Source: Metaphire vulgaris
Taxonomy: Eukaryota > Annelida > Clitellata > Crassiclitellata > Megascolecidae
Assembly: GCA_018105865.1 (NCBI GenBank)
Contig: CM030835.1
Coordinates: 3,511,816-3,575,815 of the forward strand
Length of the DNA: 64,000 bases
Direction: 5' to 3'
A program made the position numbers and the translations under genes. Below are positions 20,272-32,217 of the stretch, one piece after another; the first letter of the stretch is position 1; each line of letters starts with the position of its first letter. The notes below the pieces were generated by a model. That model was not told where the DNA came from and made no database searches. It saw only the letters and a list, made by a program, of their open reading frames with translations.

Positions 20272-20313
20272 CCATTCTATGAGCACAAATTCAAAACTTC
20301 AAGTTCAAAGTTC
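20221..20313 (-). CDS. PIK3R1-like: p85-like exon 1: 5' UTR end and probable start codon
   Basis: Excellent acceptor GATTGTCTTTTTGCAG|GA at 20313, donor CAGAAA|GTGAGT at 20221. An in-frame TGA at 20301-20299 precedes ATG at 20271-20269, then 17 codons ([17 protein letters not shown]) end in phase 0. An out-of-frame ATG lies four bases upstream and is stopped after five codons, a possible minute uORF. The preceding exon would be the non-coding one near 27618. Start is plausible, not proven. Confidence 0.6.
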
Positions 20314-21706
20314 CTGCAAAAAGACAATCACTATTAACTGTATTCGAGTGAAGCAAAGGCTTGGTACATTCACGGCTTACAAGAAAGTTAATAAAACCTA
20401 TTCAGTTTCAGCTGTCAGTAACTCAATATGACCCCGGCAGGCAAAGAGAGGGATAAACATAATTTCAAAATATTGTGCATGTGAGAGTGTGCTTCACAGA
20501 TGCTTCACAAATTCACAGAGCAGACTTGATGACTGCATAGAATGAGAAATGCGTCTTCTTTTGTCATTCAAGTCTTGAAATTTACTCTTGCTCCAAATAA
20601 AAAATAAATTTTAATTCACATACTACAGCAACACAAGCATATTCCTCAAAATGTGAAACATTCTTCGAAAACTATCCATGGATTTGTGCCCCAATCTTTA
20701 ATGGACTAATTCTGGCACATACAGATCGATCAAAAATTCTGCAATTCAGTCCAAATTGCACGCTTGCTACCTCAAACAGGATAAGCAAGAAGTACATGGC
20801 AAATGCAAAGTCCTGGAACTTAGGAAAACTGAAGCACAGCACAAAAGCAGAGACTAAAGAGCCTTGTTTTCACTCCATCACAAATCTTCAACAGAAGTTC
20901 AGAGATCTAAATTATCTGTCAACCTTGTTTTACTGAGCAGTTAAAAAGAAGTCGCTGATACACCCGAGTCCTTAAAAAAACAGGTCAATGCGCTCATTAG
21001 TCAAATGATATCATGTAACTGGGTTACAGACTGCATACATAATCATCCTTATGTAATCGATTATTCGTTATAAAATCTCCAGTGGTTCATAGATGCTCAG
21101 CATTCAAATTTAAATTACTTTGGGGGTCTTCCTAACCAGAGGTGTAACCAGAAACAATAAGGTAAACCATTTGGGAAGTCTTTATAATTTAGCTAAAGGT
21201 TGACACCTACAGTCCTTACAGGGGTTAAATTGAATTCTTTAACCCTGCCTGTTTGTTTAGATGCTGACAATATTTTAGGTCATTGTGAACAGGGAAATTG
21301 CAGTTAAAGTAGCCCCAAGAAGCAGCAGGATACACAATATAACACAGGAAATCTGCATTTTAAAAGCTGATGCAGAAAAAACAAGTTTTTTTATTGCTTG
21401 ATTTATGTCCCCAGTAAGCGAGCAAAGACCTGTCTAACAAAGCACGTTTATATAAACTAAATCAAAATGCCTTAAGTAGACAGTTGCCGGTACATTATTT
21501 AGCAGACAGGCAATCCATAATATTAGAATTCATTCAATGCTGTCGGCGATTAACAACGAAAACTTGAATTGATTTTTTAAGCAGATTTATTTACAGTCTG
21601 ACCAGTATTCAATCAATAATAAGGTGCTAGTTTCTTCTAACTCAAAAACCATGAAAAAACATTAAAATAAAATTTTCTCTAAATGATACACAACAAAATA
21701 TCTCAT

Positions 21707-21710
<4 letters not shown>

Positions 21711-21766
<56 letters not shown>
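21711..21766. repeat. (AC)n microsatellite
   Basis: Uninterrupted AC run of about 55 bases in intron 1 of the p85-like gene. Confidence 0.97.
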
Positions 21767-21767
<1 letters not shown>

Positions 21768-22208
21768 CAATTCAGAACATTGGAACACCAGATAGCCATG
21801 CTGTATCAAAAAGTCCAGCCAATCATAAATAGTATACAACATCAGCTAAAGACCACAACTAAACAAATCTATTTTTTCTACTTAAGCAGCTAAATTCACT
21901 ACATTGGTTTGTTTCATTTTCGGCAATTCAGCGAAAAGAACGCCCAGCAAAAAAATTTTTTAGCACATCCCCTAGACCTACAAATTAAACTGATGATGCA
22001 AAGATTACACAAGAACAGACAGAGAATTATAATTATATCAAAAGAGAAAGGTTGCGGATTGAGAACAAAAATAGAGTTCAGAATGGAATCAACACTTCCG
22101 CAACAAAACATCACAAATCCCACAGAGCTGCACTGCCATCATGCACACATAATAATTAGCTCCAAAAGTTCAGCAATGACAATGACAATCAGGATGATTA
22201 GGTGAATA

Positions 22209-22393
22209 CATTAGTGTCGCCACTGGGGGGCAGCAGATGGGGGCAACTCCCCCAACCTGCCCTAGACCACCTACCAGATTCACACAAATCCAGTGAGAAA
22301 GTTTTTTGTGGAGAGGGTGGGGTGGGTAAGGAATCTGACACGCCAGCCCCGTTTTGCCCCCCCCCCAACCAAAAATTCCTGGCAACGCCACTG
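22209..22393. mobile_element. hAT-type MITE (GCCAGGAATT family), copy 1
   Basis: Right end TTCCTGGCAACGCCACTG; left end CATTAGTGTCGCCACTGGGG. Flanks GGTGAATA and GGTGAACA, a 7 of 8 duplication. Shares most of its interior with copies at 30297 and 31088. Confidence 0.78.
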
Positions 22394-22669
22394 GGTGAAC
22401 AAAGAATAGGATCAGAAAAAGATTTCTTCGAGAGAGAGAGACTTGAAGAAAAATGCTCACATAGTGTTAGTGGAAGTGGTATAGAGTGGTAACAAGTTTC
22501 CGCTTTCCAAATAAGGGCATCAAAAGTATGGCTGTTCTTGGCTTTGCAAATGGCGGTGACCAGCAAAATACATCAAACATGACTCACTATCATCCTCAAC
22601 TTTGTCAGTACTCCAGAATTTAATAGATTAGTAAATATTATGAAATTGCATCCCAATGAAAATCCTAAT

Positions 22670-22751
22670 TTAACCCCTTAACCGTGTATTTAATTGTAAC
22701 TCAATGTAAAATGGACAGGTATATATCTGGGATCCCCAGTTAAGGGGTTAA
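22670..22751. mobile_element. piggyBac-like TTAA MITE
   Basis: TTAACCCCTTAACCGTG ... CCCAGTTAAGGGGTTAA with inner TTGTAACTCAATGTAAAATGG; 82 bp, single unit. Confidence 0.8.
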
Positions 22752-23479
22752 AACAGGCAGAAATTGAATTTTTTCAATAAAATGCAGCTTGCCTCCGAAT
22801 TCTGATCAATTGGCAATCCATTTCAAAAGTCAGTTGTCAGAGCAAATAAGTAATAAAACCAAACACAAGCAGGCTTAAACAAATGCCTCTATTCACAGCC
22901 CAAATAGGTCAATGTCACTACATCCAGGGCCTTGCTCATATTACATGCCATAAAACAGTCACCGCTATCAAATGGACTCATTAAGAGGACCACAGTTTAA
23001 GTCTAATTATAATGTAGCAATAAATTATACATGATGATGATGCACACGTGTGTGTACGTGCATGTGTTGGTGTGTGCCTGTGCATGTTTTGAGAACATGG
23101 CTGTGAATAGGGAAAACAGTATGACTAATGACCTACTGACAGGCTGAATTTCTGCTATTCTGCTGTGTTTGTTAAAAAATCAAATCCAAACCGAATCTGC
23201 CCCAAAAATCTTAAGTCAGAGATAATATTTTAATAATGCTTAATGCAGAATTCTTAAAATTATAAGTTGAAAGCAGTGGTCAAAAGGAAAACGAGACTTA
23301 ATGTAATCTGATATTGTAGCAAATTTATGTAATTCCATATACAACTAAAAAAACCCTGTCAATAACCTACATTGTAACATAAGTTCGCATCACTATAGGC
23401 AGCAGCTGCCTATTGCATCATTCAGTTAATGCTTGTCTGGCTTTCCTTACATAATGAATGAGCCGCATAAGGCTAAATG

Positions 23480-23766
23480 AAGCCAGCAAATTCAGCATCT
23501 CGTTATAAAATGTCCTCCATAATTTCTAAGCCCAATGGGGGGGAAGGTTAGATCATTCCATTTTCGGTGGCATTGGCTGGCTGATTGAGGGCAGTTTTTA
23601 CTTCCATCAAGTATGCATACAATGATGTATTTCATCACATCTGAATCAACTGGGTGAGCTGAAAAGATTTTTATTGCAGCCATGATTTGAACTTCAGGCC
23701 TCATTGGCTGGCAAGCCAGCTCACATTAACCACCTAACCACTGGACTACAGTGCTACCATAACAGA
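23480..23766 (-). mobile_element. tRNA-derived SINE
   Basis: On the minus strand from about 23766, TAGTCCAGTGGTTAGG resembles an A-box and AAGTTCAAATCATGG a B-box at tRNA-like spacing, followed by a tRNA-unrelated body. Not a functional tRNA: no foldable acceptor stem seen. Confidence 0.65.
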
Positions 23767-23999
23767 TTTAGGCTATACATACAAGCCTGGTATCCCATTC
23801 TTTAACCCCAGCTGTAGAAAAAGGACTCCATACAGCTTTGTTTAAAAGCAAGTCAACAAAATATTAACTCTACAGAATACCGCTACTCCGAAAAAAAACA
23901 GTGCCGAGGCTGTTCCATAATAAAAAAGGTTCAAAATCAGAACCTGGTTGAGATTAAATTGCTTTGATTTGCAACACCACTATGAATTAAAATACAGTA

Positions 24000-24177
24000 C
24001 AGTGGATCCCACTTAATCACATACCGCTTAATTGCATAACCCACATAACAACATAAAAACCCAAACCAGTGTTTTGTGCGTACAATTAATTCTCAGACGT
24101 CCCGGCTATTCGCATAGCCCAGTTAATCGCATAAGCAAGGCTTGCATGGCACCTATGCAATTAAACGGGTTTCACTG
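24000..24177. mobile_element. pogo/Tigger-like MITE
   Basis: Ends CAGTGGATCCCACTTAAT and ATTAAACGGGTTTCACTG, imperfect inverted repeats, each flanked by TA (23998-23999, 24178-24179). Interior repeats TTAATCGCATA-type motifs. Confidence 0.85.
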
Positions 24178-24274
24178 TACTGTCCTTTTTAAAATCAATT
24201 TAATTTTCTATCAGTGCTCTGCCACTTCAGTTACTCTGAATCCAAACATTCAGTCTTAGTCAGATGTTTGCCAT

Positions 24275-24355
24275 TTAACCCTTAAACCTCCGGAACCGAG
24301 CATACTCGTTACATTGCATATATAGGTACAAAGTATTTGGCAGTTTATGGGTTAA
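24275..24355. mobile_element. TTAA-bounded MITE, second family
   Basis: TTAACCCTTAAACCTCC ... TTGGCAGTTTATGGGTTAA, 81 bp. Same TTAA/CCC-type boundary as the other piggyBac-like elements but a different interior. Confidence 0.65.
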
Positions 24356-24775
24356 AACCGGTTTTTCCAAATGTCCTGAAAAATACACTTTGAGCATGCA
24401 AAAAATCCGACCTTCATGGAAGGTTATTCCACTATAAGTACAGTCGATTGTTATAAAGTGTGATTCACTTCCATGTTTCCATTTGCACATTTAATATAAC
24501 AATTCTTTATTTCCCCTCTGACCTACTACAATAACTTTGCAACAACCCATTTTTTTAAAACTTATGTGTGTGTCTTATCAGAAGCATCGTCATCTGTCGA
24601 TTCCAGTGCACTATTATAACTACCGGTATGCTCTGACTGATCCATTCCATCACAGTCAATCTAAATTCAAATCTTCCAAATAGTCATCCATCTGTAACAG
24701 AAACAGCTGGTATCACTTGCACAATTTACTGCATTTCTCATTCAAATGCATATAGAAAAAAGTAATCACCAATAT

Positions 24776-24776
24776 T

Positions 24777-24873
<97 letters not shown>
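24776..24873. repeat. Compound (CT)n(TA)n microsatellite
   Basis: CT run to about 24812, then a TA run to 24873. Confidence 0.97.
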
Positions 24874-24875
<2 letters not shown>

Positions 24876-27133
24876 CAAAACAATTTTCCACTCGTTTGCC
24901 TGACAGCAGTCAGCCTACCATTATACTCTATACTGTGGAAGCCATTTTTTTACAGCAGGCATTCAAAGTCATTACATAGTCAAACCAACCGTAACACTTT
25001 GACTGACATCAAGCACAGCCTGATGTAATTAGCAGTAAACATACAAAGGTCACCGGAAAATAAAGCAAAGATCTATTTTACAGTCAAGGCCATTGGCAAC
25101 ATCTGTCCTCTCGAGCAATCTAGGCAATTACCTAGATAAAAACTATGGTATTACTGATGATGACGTTTAAGCGGCTCTCTCAGCATAGACCCACCAAAGC
25201 TAACCCTCTAACTCAGAATCAGTGGATATGTTGAGTCACAGAAAAATACCAACACAAAAACAAACAAAAGAGTCCATTCAATGGAACAACTCTCCATAAG
25301 CTACACCTACAAGCCAGTTTCTCATACCAAAACACAAAAGAAACAATCAAATTAAGGCTCAATGGATAGAAAACCAACTATAAACTCAGTTATATCAGCT
25401 AATACGGCAATTAAATTGGGAACAAATTTGTAGTAGCCAGACATATCAGAAAAATTTTGGGAACAAAGGTGATCCTGATTCCGTACTTACTGTTGCCATA
25501 AATCTGCTGCAATATGCTTCAATCATTATTTATATTTAAACTTACAAGCACATGCGATTTTTTTAGAATTATGTAATTCATATTAAATAAAAGACATGGC
25601 ACAGAGAGCCATGTTTAAACAGACAGATGTCACTTTATCAATCAATCTATCAATTTAACAATTTCTATAGTGACACTATCATTAATACAGTTGCCATAAT
25701 TGCCTAACCCATGACTTAAACTGTAATGGCACATTATAATAAATGGTCACATCCACCCAAAACAAAACAGTTTCTCAAGTACCGGTAAATAGTATTTTTA
25801 CAAAGCAAAACTTTAAGGACAAGAAAAACACAAGCAAATGCATAGAGATCTAATTTTCATAGCGTCTATGATAAAACGTAATCAGATGTCAGAATTTTTC
25901 AATGTAATCAAACACTGTAAAACTAATTACAGTCCAGTAAAACTAATTACAGTCAACCATCATATTTTGAAATAGAAGACAGTGAGAGCATGTCAAACCA
26001 ATGGGTCTACACACAGACTGCTGTTTACATGCATGATGGCAGTTCTTTTAAAAATTTAAATCTCTCTCCCTCCAGAATTAGTCTTTTCCATTAAAAAAGA
26101 CAAACCAAACACCATAGTAATACAGATCTGCAGTTTATTTAATATGCAACTGCTTTTCTTCATAATCAATATCATCAAAACTATGGTTTCACGTCGGCTG
26201 ATACTTGGCATTGTGCAATCGGTTCCCGTCAGAATACAGAACTGCGGTAAGCAATGATGAGCTTTGAAGGTAAATGCAGGTCTAGAGAAAGCAATGGCAA
26301 AACTACTCTAGAATAATGGCACAAGCCACCTGGGTCACAGCTTCCCTATTACGCGGAGATCACAGCCGTACCCTACGCTCATTCGACCATGGGCCTACCT
26401 TTACCTATTCGTGAGTAAGACGAGGTCTGTAAACGAATTCTTGTAGATTGCTTTCATACCAATTAGGCATATAATCTGCACGGGAAGCATGGTCTTCCTT
26501 TCTTAAAGCCATCCACTATTTCCAGCATCTTCATGCATCACACACACACACACATATATATTATATACCGTATATACATATCCAAAGACAGGAAATTCCT
26601 CTACTCCACTTTTTGCTAAATGCTTTCCTCTACATGGATTCTCTTGTTCGTATCTCCAATTATCTTCAACCATCCAATCCAACAGTATTTTCCCAAATCA
26701 TGTCCTTTCAAAAGGAAAGTTTCTTTCTAGGCATTTTATAAAGGTCCATATTTGCATATCTACGCAGAACACATTTCTCAATTCTCGACTTGTTCATTTT
26801 TTATTCTGCACGCCCCGCAGACAATATCACACGAAGCATAACTTCATACTTACATTTTTATATCTCCAGACATCCATCCCGATCAAGTTCCCTAGAGCCA
26901 TGCTGCCTTTCTTTGTTCCCCTTTCCCAGCCCAAATCATTTTATATATAGTTATGCAAAGAAAATGAATTATCCATCTATTTTTATTTAAAAACTTGGCA
27001 AATGAACCAAACTATTTCATCATTTACATTCAAGAGCATGTTTGCATTTTTGGGTCTGAATCCTCAAATTAGGAGTTAAGAGCCCAGAGCCCCAATATGC
27101 TAAAACTGGGTTGCTCACTTCATCATGCCTTAT

Positions 27134-27134
27134 G

Positions 27135-27203
<69 letters not shown>
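27134..27203. repeat. (CAT)n microsatellite
   Basis: About 23 CAT units, giving a spurious poly-Asp frame on the minus strand. Confidence 0.97.
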
Positions 27204-27617
27204 ACAGTTACTTTCTGCCAGTTCATTAGAGGCAATAGCTTGACACGAAACTTCTCCATTTCATGCCTTGTGTAACTGTAGTTTAATTGGATTTTCACAC
27301 TGAAGAAATTCTTATAAATCGGCGAACAACGACTTGTAGAGATATCTTATCGACTGATCACGAACTAACGCAGTCGTTGTGTCACGTACAACTAAAACTG
27401 AATGACCGTGACAGAGTGGCCTTTGACCATAACTCCGATCGAAAACAAGCAATTCGAACCTTTTTCTGCATTTTTTAAACGCCGAAAATCAATTTTCCGA
27501 ACCAGAAATTCAGCGGCGGCAGTCGACGGACAACTGGATTTCCAAGTTGAAAAAAGAACGCAGCGCTATTTTTAATCGGAAATCCTTGGATAAAATTCGA
27601 AAATCCAGAACGCTTAC

Positions 27618-27962
27618 GGTGTAAAGTCTGGATCCGGAGTCGGGGCTGTTCCTCCGTCGACGGAATTCACTACGATCAGGTAGAAAGGCCGATCTTCTTC
27701 GTCGATCGCAGACTTTCTTAATCTTCGCAGTCTCTACACAGAGATCACTCTTTTTTGCCAGTCTGAAAAGCCGGCCCCGAATACCGCGCCTCGCCTCGCC
27801 TCGCCTCGTGCGGCGTATGTCCTGCAGCCCCGTCGCTTCGGAGGAGGGGGCGACGAGAGGACGTTGAAGGGGCCGACCAGGCTAAACTGCGCAGAGCAAC
27901 CGCAACCCGCAACACGAGCCAGGGACTACTGCTGCATCGTTACACACCCCCCTCTCTTCCTC

Positions 27963-28001
<39 letters not shown>

Positions 28002-28300
28002 CTCACTATCTCTATCTCTTTCACTCGGCCAAGGCGGTTCGACAGCGTCACGGTCCTACACGAATGTCTATGCCTCTCTCGATTACCCTCCTACCACCGC
28101 CCGTCCAAACCGTCTGCATATCTGTGTATGTACCTCTCCTTGATAGTTCGCACACTCTCCGCCGTTCTCGATTTTCGTGTCGAGGGGGGAGAAAAGGAGG
28201 GCGGGAGTTCGTCCTTAACCAACTCTCAAGGCGGAACCACACGAGGCTGAAGCGATTGTCCTTGAACCTGGACTAGATAGACGGCAGAACCATCGATTGC
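27618..28300 (-). promoter_or_regulatory. Candidate promoter and non-coding first exon of the p85-like gene
   Basis: GC-rich and CpG-rich compared with its surroundings, including repeated CGCCT units at 27785-27808. On the minus strand a donor TTTACACC|GTAAGC at 27618/27617 could end a 5' UTR exon that splices to the acceptor at 20314. The transcription start is not determined. It also includes a CT microsatellite at 27966-27999. Inference from position and composition only. Confidence 0.45.
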
Positions 28301-28689
28301 TCTCCTCCACCTCCTCCTCCTCCTCCCCTCCTCGTCCTCCTCCCCTTTCTTCTTCTAGCCGTCTTTATGCCTATCTTTATCTTTTTCTCTAGCGCCTGCC
28401 CTCTCCTCTCCCCACTCTCTGCACGGCCGTCTTGACAAAGGAGGTAATCGACCTCGAACGGGTTCGGACTAGCTCGCATGTAACATAAAACAAACTTGGC
28501 CTATTTAAAATTCGAAATTTTTAAGATTATTCTTGTAGGAAATTTATTTCACCGATGCTCAACGAAGGTTCTTGCGGGATATTATTACGTCGAGGTAAAC
28601 GTTTAGAAGTGCTGGGTCTCGAGTGGAGAAAATTTTAGCCTACGCAAAATATTTTAAAATAAAATCTATAAAATCGTCCATTCGTAAAC

Positions 28690-29342
28690 TTCCGCACATC
28701 TTGCACGATTGCCACATCAATTGCTAATTAAAAATAGACTACTGCAACTCCAAAAGCACCATATGATGATCACATCCTTAATGTTCACAAAAACAAAACG
28801 CCTTCAAACAATACAAAATGCTTTAATGTTCACAAAAACAAAACGCCTTCAAGCAATACAAAATGCTTTAATATTCACAAAAACAAAACGCCTTCAAACA
28901 ATACAAAATGCTTTGGATAGAGGATAGAGCTGTCACGCGAACGCCACTTACGCCAGAGATTCGCCACATCACTCCGGTCTTGAAATCGCTTCACTGGCTC
29001 AAAGTTCCAGAACGGATAGGCCTGCATTTCAAGATTCTATGCCTGATCTGGCCATCATTCCGCAAACTCCGAAAACAAAATTTTATTAAAAAACTATTCT
29101 TAAGATGCCTTGTGACGAAATCCTTGTTATAGAGCCTACATTCTATCCGCCGCAAATCTTGTTATCATCTTCCATTACAAAAACTTTTCTGCGACTGACT
29201 ACAGTGTACCTAGTTCTACAACCTTGACCACCACGGATTATGGATTTAACCCATATTTTGCGCTCTTGAATAAGCTGGTGCGCTGTGCCAAGCTTTCGGG
29301 CAGCGCTATATAATGTAATTTTACTTACTTACTTACTTACTA
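28690..29342 (+). pseudogene. LINE 3' fragment: reverse-transcriptase thumb region and tail
   Basis: Plus-strand frames contain KRLQTIQNAL, then HITPVLKSLHWLKVPERIGLHFKILCL, the conserved RLQxxQNA...HITPVLxSLHWLPVxxRIxFKI block at the end of many non-LTR reverse transcriptases. Downstream comes a 3' tail GAATAAGCTGGTGCGCTGTG, GGCAGCGCTATATAATG and a CTTA repeat (29326-29342). Stops interrupt it. A 45-bp unit is tandemly triplicated inside (28779-28915). Confidence 0.8.
28779..28915 (+). repeat. Three tandem 45-bp units within the LINE fragment
   Basis: ATGTTCACAAAAACAAAACG begins at 28781, 28826 and 28871 (third ATATTC). The period is a multiple of three, so FTKTKRLQ(T/A)IQNAL is repeated three times in frame. 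Confidence 0.95.
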
Positions 29343-29815
29343 TGCAGCTATTTAGTTACTTGAACCTGTTAAAACGCAAATATTTTATTTCACGTGTAAC
29401 CATGACTTTCATATACGGCTTTAGCTGAAAGCGGCTTCGACCTTGAGCAGTTCTGCCCCTTCTTCCCCCCATATATTCGTGCCTGTACTTACGACGTTGG
29501 TACGTGCCTACATAGGAATATTTTGCCGTGCACAGTGTATGTTGAATCTTGGCTGTTGAGGCCCACATTGATCGATTCAAGCCATCAAGTCCAAGATTGA
29601 AAACGTCTACGATCTGTCTGCCACGGAGGCTGTCTCGGTAGATCGGGTAGAGCGACAGCCCTGAAACGACCGGGGTATGTGCTCGTCTCGTGACCGCCGG
29701 CACGGAGTGGAAGTTAAAATGGCCTGTGCAATGTTTCAAGGTTCGCTGTGCACTAATACATAGCTGTCTGCCAAAAAGGCCGCTATTAATAAAAATTTCC
29801 GTCAAAGCAGCCACA

Positions 29816-29850
<35 letters not shown>
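29816..29850. repeat. (CA)n microsatellite
   Basis: About 17 CA units. Confidence 0.95.
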
Positions 29851-29852
<2 letters not shown>

Positions 29853-30296
29853 ATCGAAACATATGACCTACAACAATCGGTTGGTCACGGGAACACAGGG
29901 CACGACAGAACGGGATTGAGGATGAGATTAAGAGCTGGAGAAAAAGCTAACTTTGGACACGAGCGCTATTGAAATTAGTATGATTGACTATCACGATGTC
30001 CTTAGTGGCACAAATTTTTAAGCCGGATATTATCAGATTTTCCTATTTATTGCTAAATTTAAGGGAAGTAGGCCTCTTGACGTTAGAATATGTTCGCTCG
30101 AAATTTCAACTAATCTTGGACTCATCTATTCATCTGGAGACCGTTATCGACCCCACTGACACACTTTAACAGAAACAGTAAGACACATAAGAGCGCTGAA
30201 TAAAGCATTGATAGCTCTGGGAATGGGCTTGTTTGTTTGACATGCTTTTAAAATAAGGCCCTGTTTTATAATTCTCTACAGAAACGCCATCATTAG

Positions 30297-30489
30297 CGTC
30301 CCCACGGGGGGGGGCAAATGTCTGACAGATCACTCGGAACCCCCCAACCTGCCCCAGACCACCTACCAGATTCGCGCAAATCCGGTGAGAAAGTTTTCTG
30401 TGGAGACTGGAGAGGGGTGAGGGGTGGGTAAGGAATCTGTCACGCTAGCCCCTTTTGCCCCCAACCACAAATTCCTGGCGACGCCACTG
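30297..30489. mobile_element. hAT-type MITE (GCCAGGAATT family), copy 2
   Basis: Shares CACCTACCAGATTCGCGCAAA, GTGAGAAAGTTTT and the right end CTGGCGACGCCACTG with copies at 22209 and 31088. Target duplication not resolved. Confidence 0.75.
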
Positions 30490-30495
30490 CGTTCT

Positions 30496-31095
30496 AAATA
30501 CAGAAGACGATGGCCTAAGTTTGCAATAGCGATTGACATCGATGTAGGCCTATTAAATGATGCTAAAGATAGTCGCTCAATATGGTACTTGAAATCGATC
30601 TCTAACAAGACGAAGTAAGTTTTAAAAATGCAGTTGAATTTGCACAAATTATATGCATTATTAACATTATTATGGAATAACGAGGGTTGTCATGGATGAA
30701 CCGTTTTAAATGGAGAAGGTGATGGCCGATGATTGTAATAGCGATTATTATGGATGTAGTAAAGGATGCTAAAGATAGTCTCTCAATATTGTACTTGAAA
30801 TCGATTTCTAACAAGACGAAGCAAGTTTCAAAAATGCGGTTGAATTTGCACAAATCCTAGGCATTATTAGCATTATGGAATAACGAGGGCTGTCATGAAT
30901 GAACCCTTTTAAATACAAAGACGATGGCCTAAGTTTGCAATAGCGATTGATATCGATGTTTTAAAGGATGCTAAAGATAGTGACTCAATATGGTCATTGA
31001 CATCGATCTCTAACAGGACGAAATAACTTTCAAAAATGCGGTTTAATTTGCACAATTACTATGCATTATTAGCATTATGGAATGACGGGGGTTGT
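30496..31095 (+). repeat. Tandem array of three ~205-bp units
   Basis: Units begin near 30496, 30709 and 30911 (periods about 213 and 202). Each has GATGGCC...AATAGCGATT, GATGCTAAAGATAGT, CTCAATATTGTACTTGAAATCG, AACAAGACGAAG and a closing GCATTATTAGCATTATGGAAT. Short frames on both strands are not conserved enough to call a gene. MITE copies bound the array on both sides. Confidence 0.92.
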
Positions 31096-31276
31096 CGCCA
31101 CGGGAGAGCAAATGGGGCAACTGCCCCAACCTGCTCCAGACCACCTGCCCCAGACCACCTGCCAGATTCGCGCAAATCCGGTGAGAAAGTTTTTTGTGGG
31201 GGGTAATGGGTGGGTAAGGAATCTGACACACTAGCCTCTTCCCCCCAACCAAAAATTCCTGGCGACGCCACTGAAC
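31088..31276. mobile_element. hAT-type MITE (GCCAGGAATT family), copy 3
   Basis: Same interior as copy 2, with an extra duplicated CCAGACCACCTGCC. Ends TTCCTGGCGACGCCACTG. Confidence 0.75.
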
Positions 31277-31304
31277 GCCATGATATATTCTGCATATTTT
31301 AAAC

Positions 31305-31400
31305 CAGGGGTGTCAAGACTTTTCGGGCGGCGGGCCAAATGACATGTCTTCCTTGTCCTCGCGGACCAAATGCATAAATGCTTGTCAATAATTATTATAT
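31305..31400. mobile_element. hAT-like terminal fragment
   Basis: CAGGGGTGTCAAGACTTTTC followed by GGCGGCGGGCCAAATGACA, the type of end seen in many hAT families. The opposite end was not located. Confidence 0.45.
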
Positions 31401-31661
31401 TCCGAAATCTGAGCTATCTAAAAATCTGAAGTAAAATGACGAAAACATTAAATGACCATATAGGCTTACTTAGGCCCAGATATTTGGCTTAAAACCGAGA
31501 TAAAATATTCGCAGTGCAAAGGGTATACGGAGTTCATCGAGGTGTTAATTATATATAATTACCAAATGATACTAAATTCAGCCGCGTCCGTAAACGCCTC
31601 TAATTATAATTTTATCATTTAGTTACAACGATGTGCAATAGAAAGATCTGTGAAAGGCTAA

Positions 31662-32038
31662 GAGGCTGTCCATTAATTACGTCAACAATTATTATTTAGA
31701 GACGGTTTGAAAAAGTTCCTCAGTTGTTAACTGGGGATTAGTCAAAAAGTTGTCAACAATATCACTTTTACAAATAAACAATAGGAAATTTCGTGGAATA
31801 CTAGTTATTACAATGATCCTAGGGTCATCACCACCACATTTTGACACTCGATGAGCAAAACAGGGAAAATAGTAAAAATGGTCATCACCGCAAAAAAATG
31901 AAAGATGGGACCTGTCGTTGATCTATTTTGTGAAATGTTTTGACGTAATTCGAGGGTAACTGAAAGTTGACAGTTGTTGACAAGGGGAGAGGGGTCAAAA
32001 ATTGCCCAAAATTGTTTCATAATTAATGGAAAAACCCC
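31662..32038. mobile_element. MITE with GGCTGTCCATTAATT ends, copy 1
   Basis: Begins GGCTGTCCATTAATTACGTC and ends near AATTAATGGAAAAACCCC. Internal CACATTTTGACACTCGATGA is shared with the 32921 copy. Superfamily not assigned. Confidence 0.75.
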
Positions 32039-32159
32039 TAATAGGTTTTCATTATTATATCGCTAGGCATAGATAAGACATATGGAAGGCATATTGAACA
32101 GTGCATAGGTCTAGCATATAAAAATCTCATAAATATATAGAAATATCTCATATAATATA

Positions 32160-32180
32160 TATATTTATATATTATATATC

Positions 32181-32212
<32 letters not shown>

Positions 32213-32217
32213 TATAA
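32160..32217. repeat. Imperfect (TA)n
   Basis: TATATA-rich stretch, interrupted. Confidence 0.85.

Larger units (their letters stand above)
20314..27617 (-). other. Large first intron of the p85-like gene
   Basis: 7.3 kb between the candidate non-coding exon and the start-codon exon. It holds an AC microsatellite (21711-21766), MITEs (22209, 22670, 24000, 24275), a SINE (23480), CT/TA repeats (24776-24873) and a CAT repeat (27134-27203). I searched it on the minus strand for an SH3-like exon (ALYDY, WW, PSNYV-type motifs) and found none. Confidence 0.55.

Noticed and set aside
20314..27617. An SH3-coding exon upstream of the C1 exons
   Set aside because: No ALYDY-like, WW or PSNYV-like motif was found on the minus strand, and the start-codon exon has an in-frame stop upstream.
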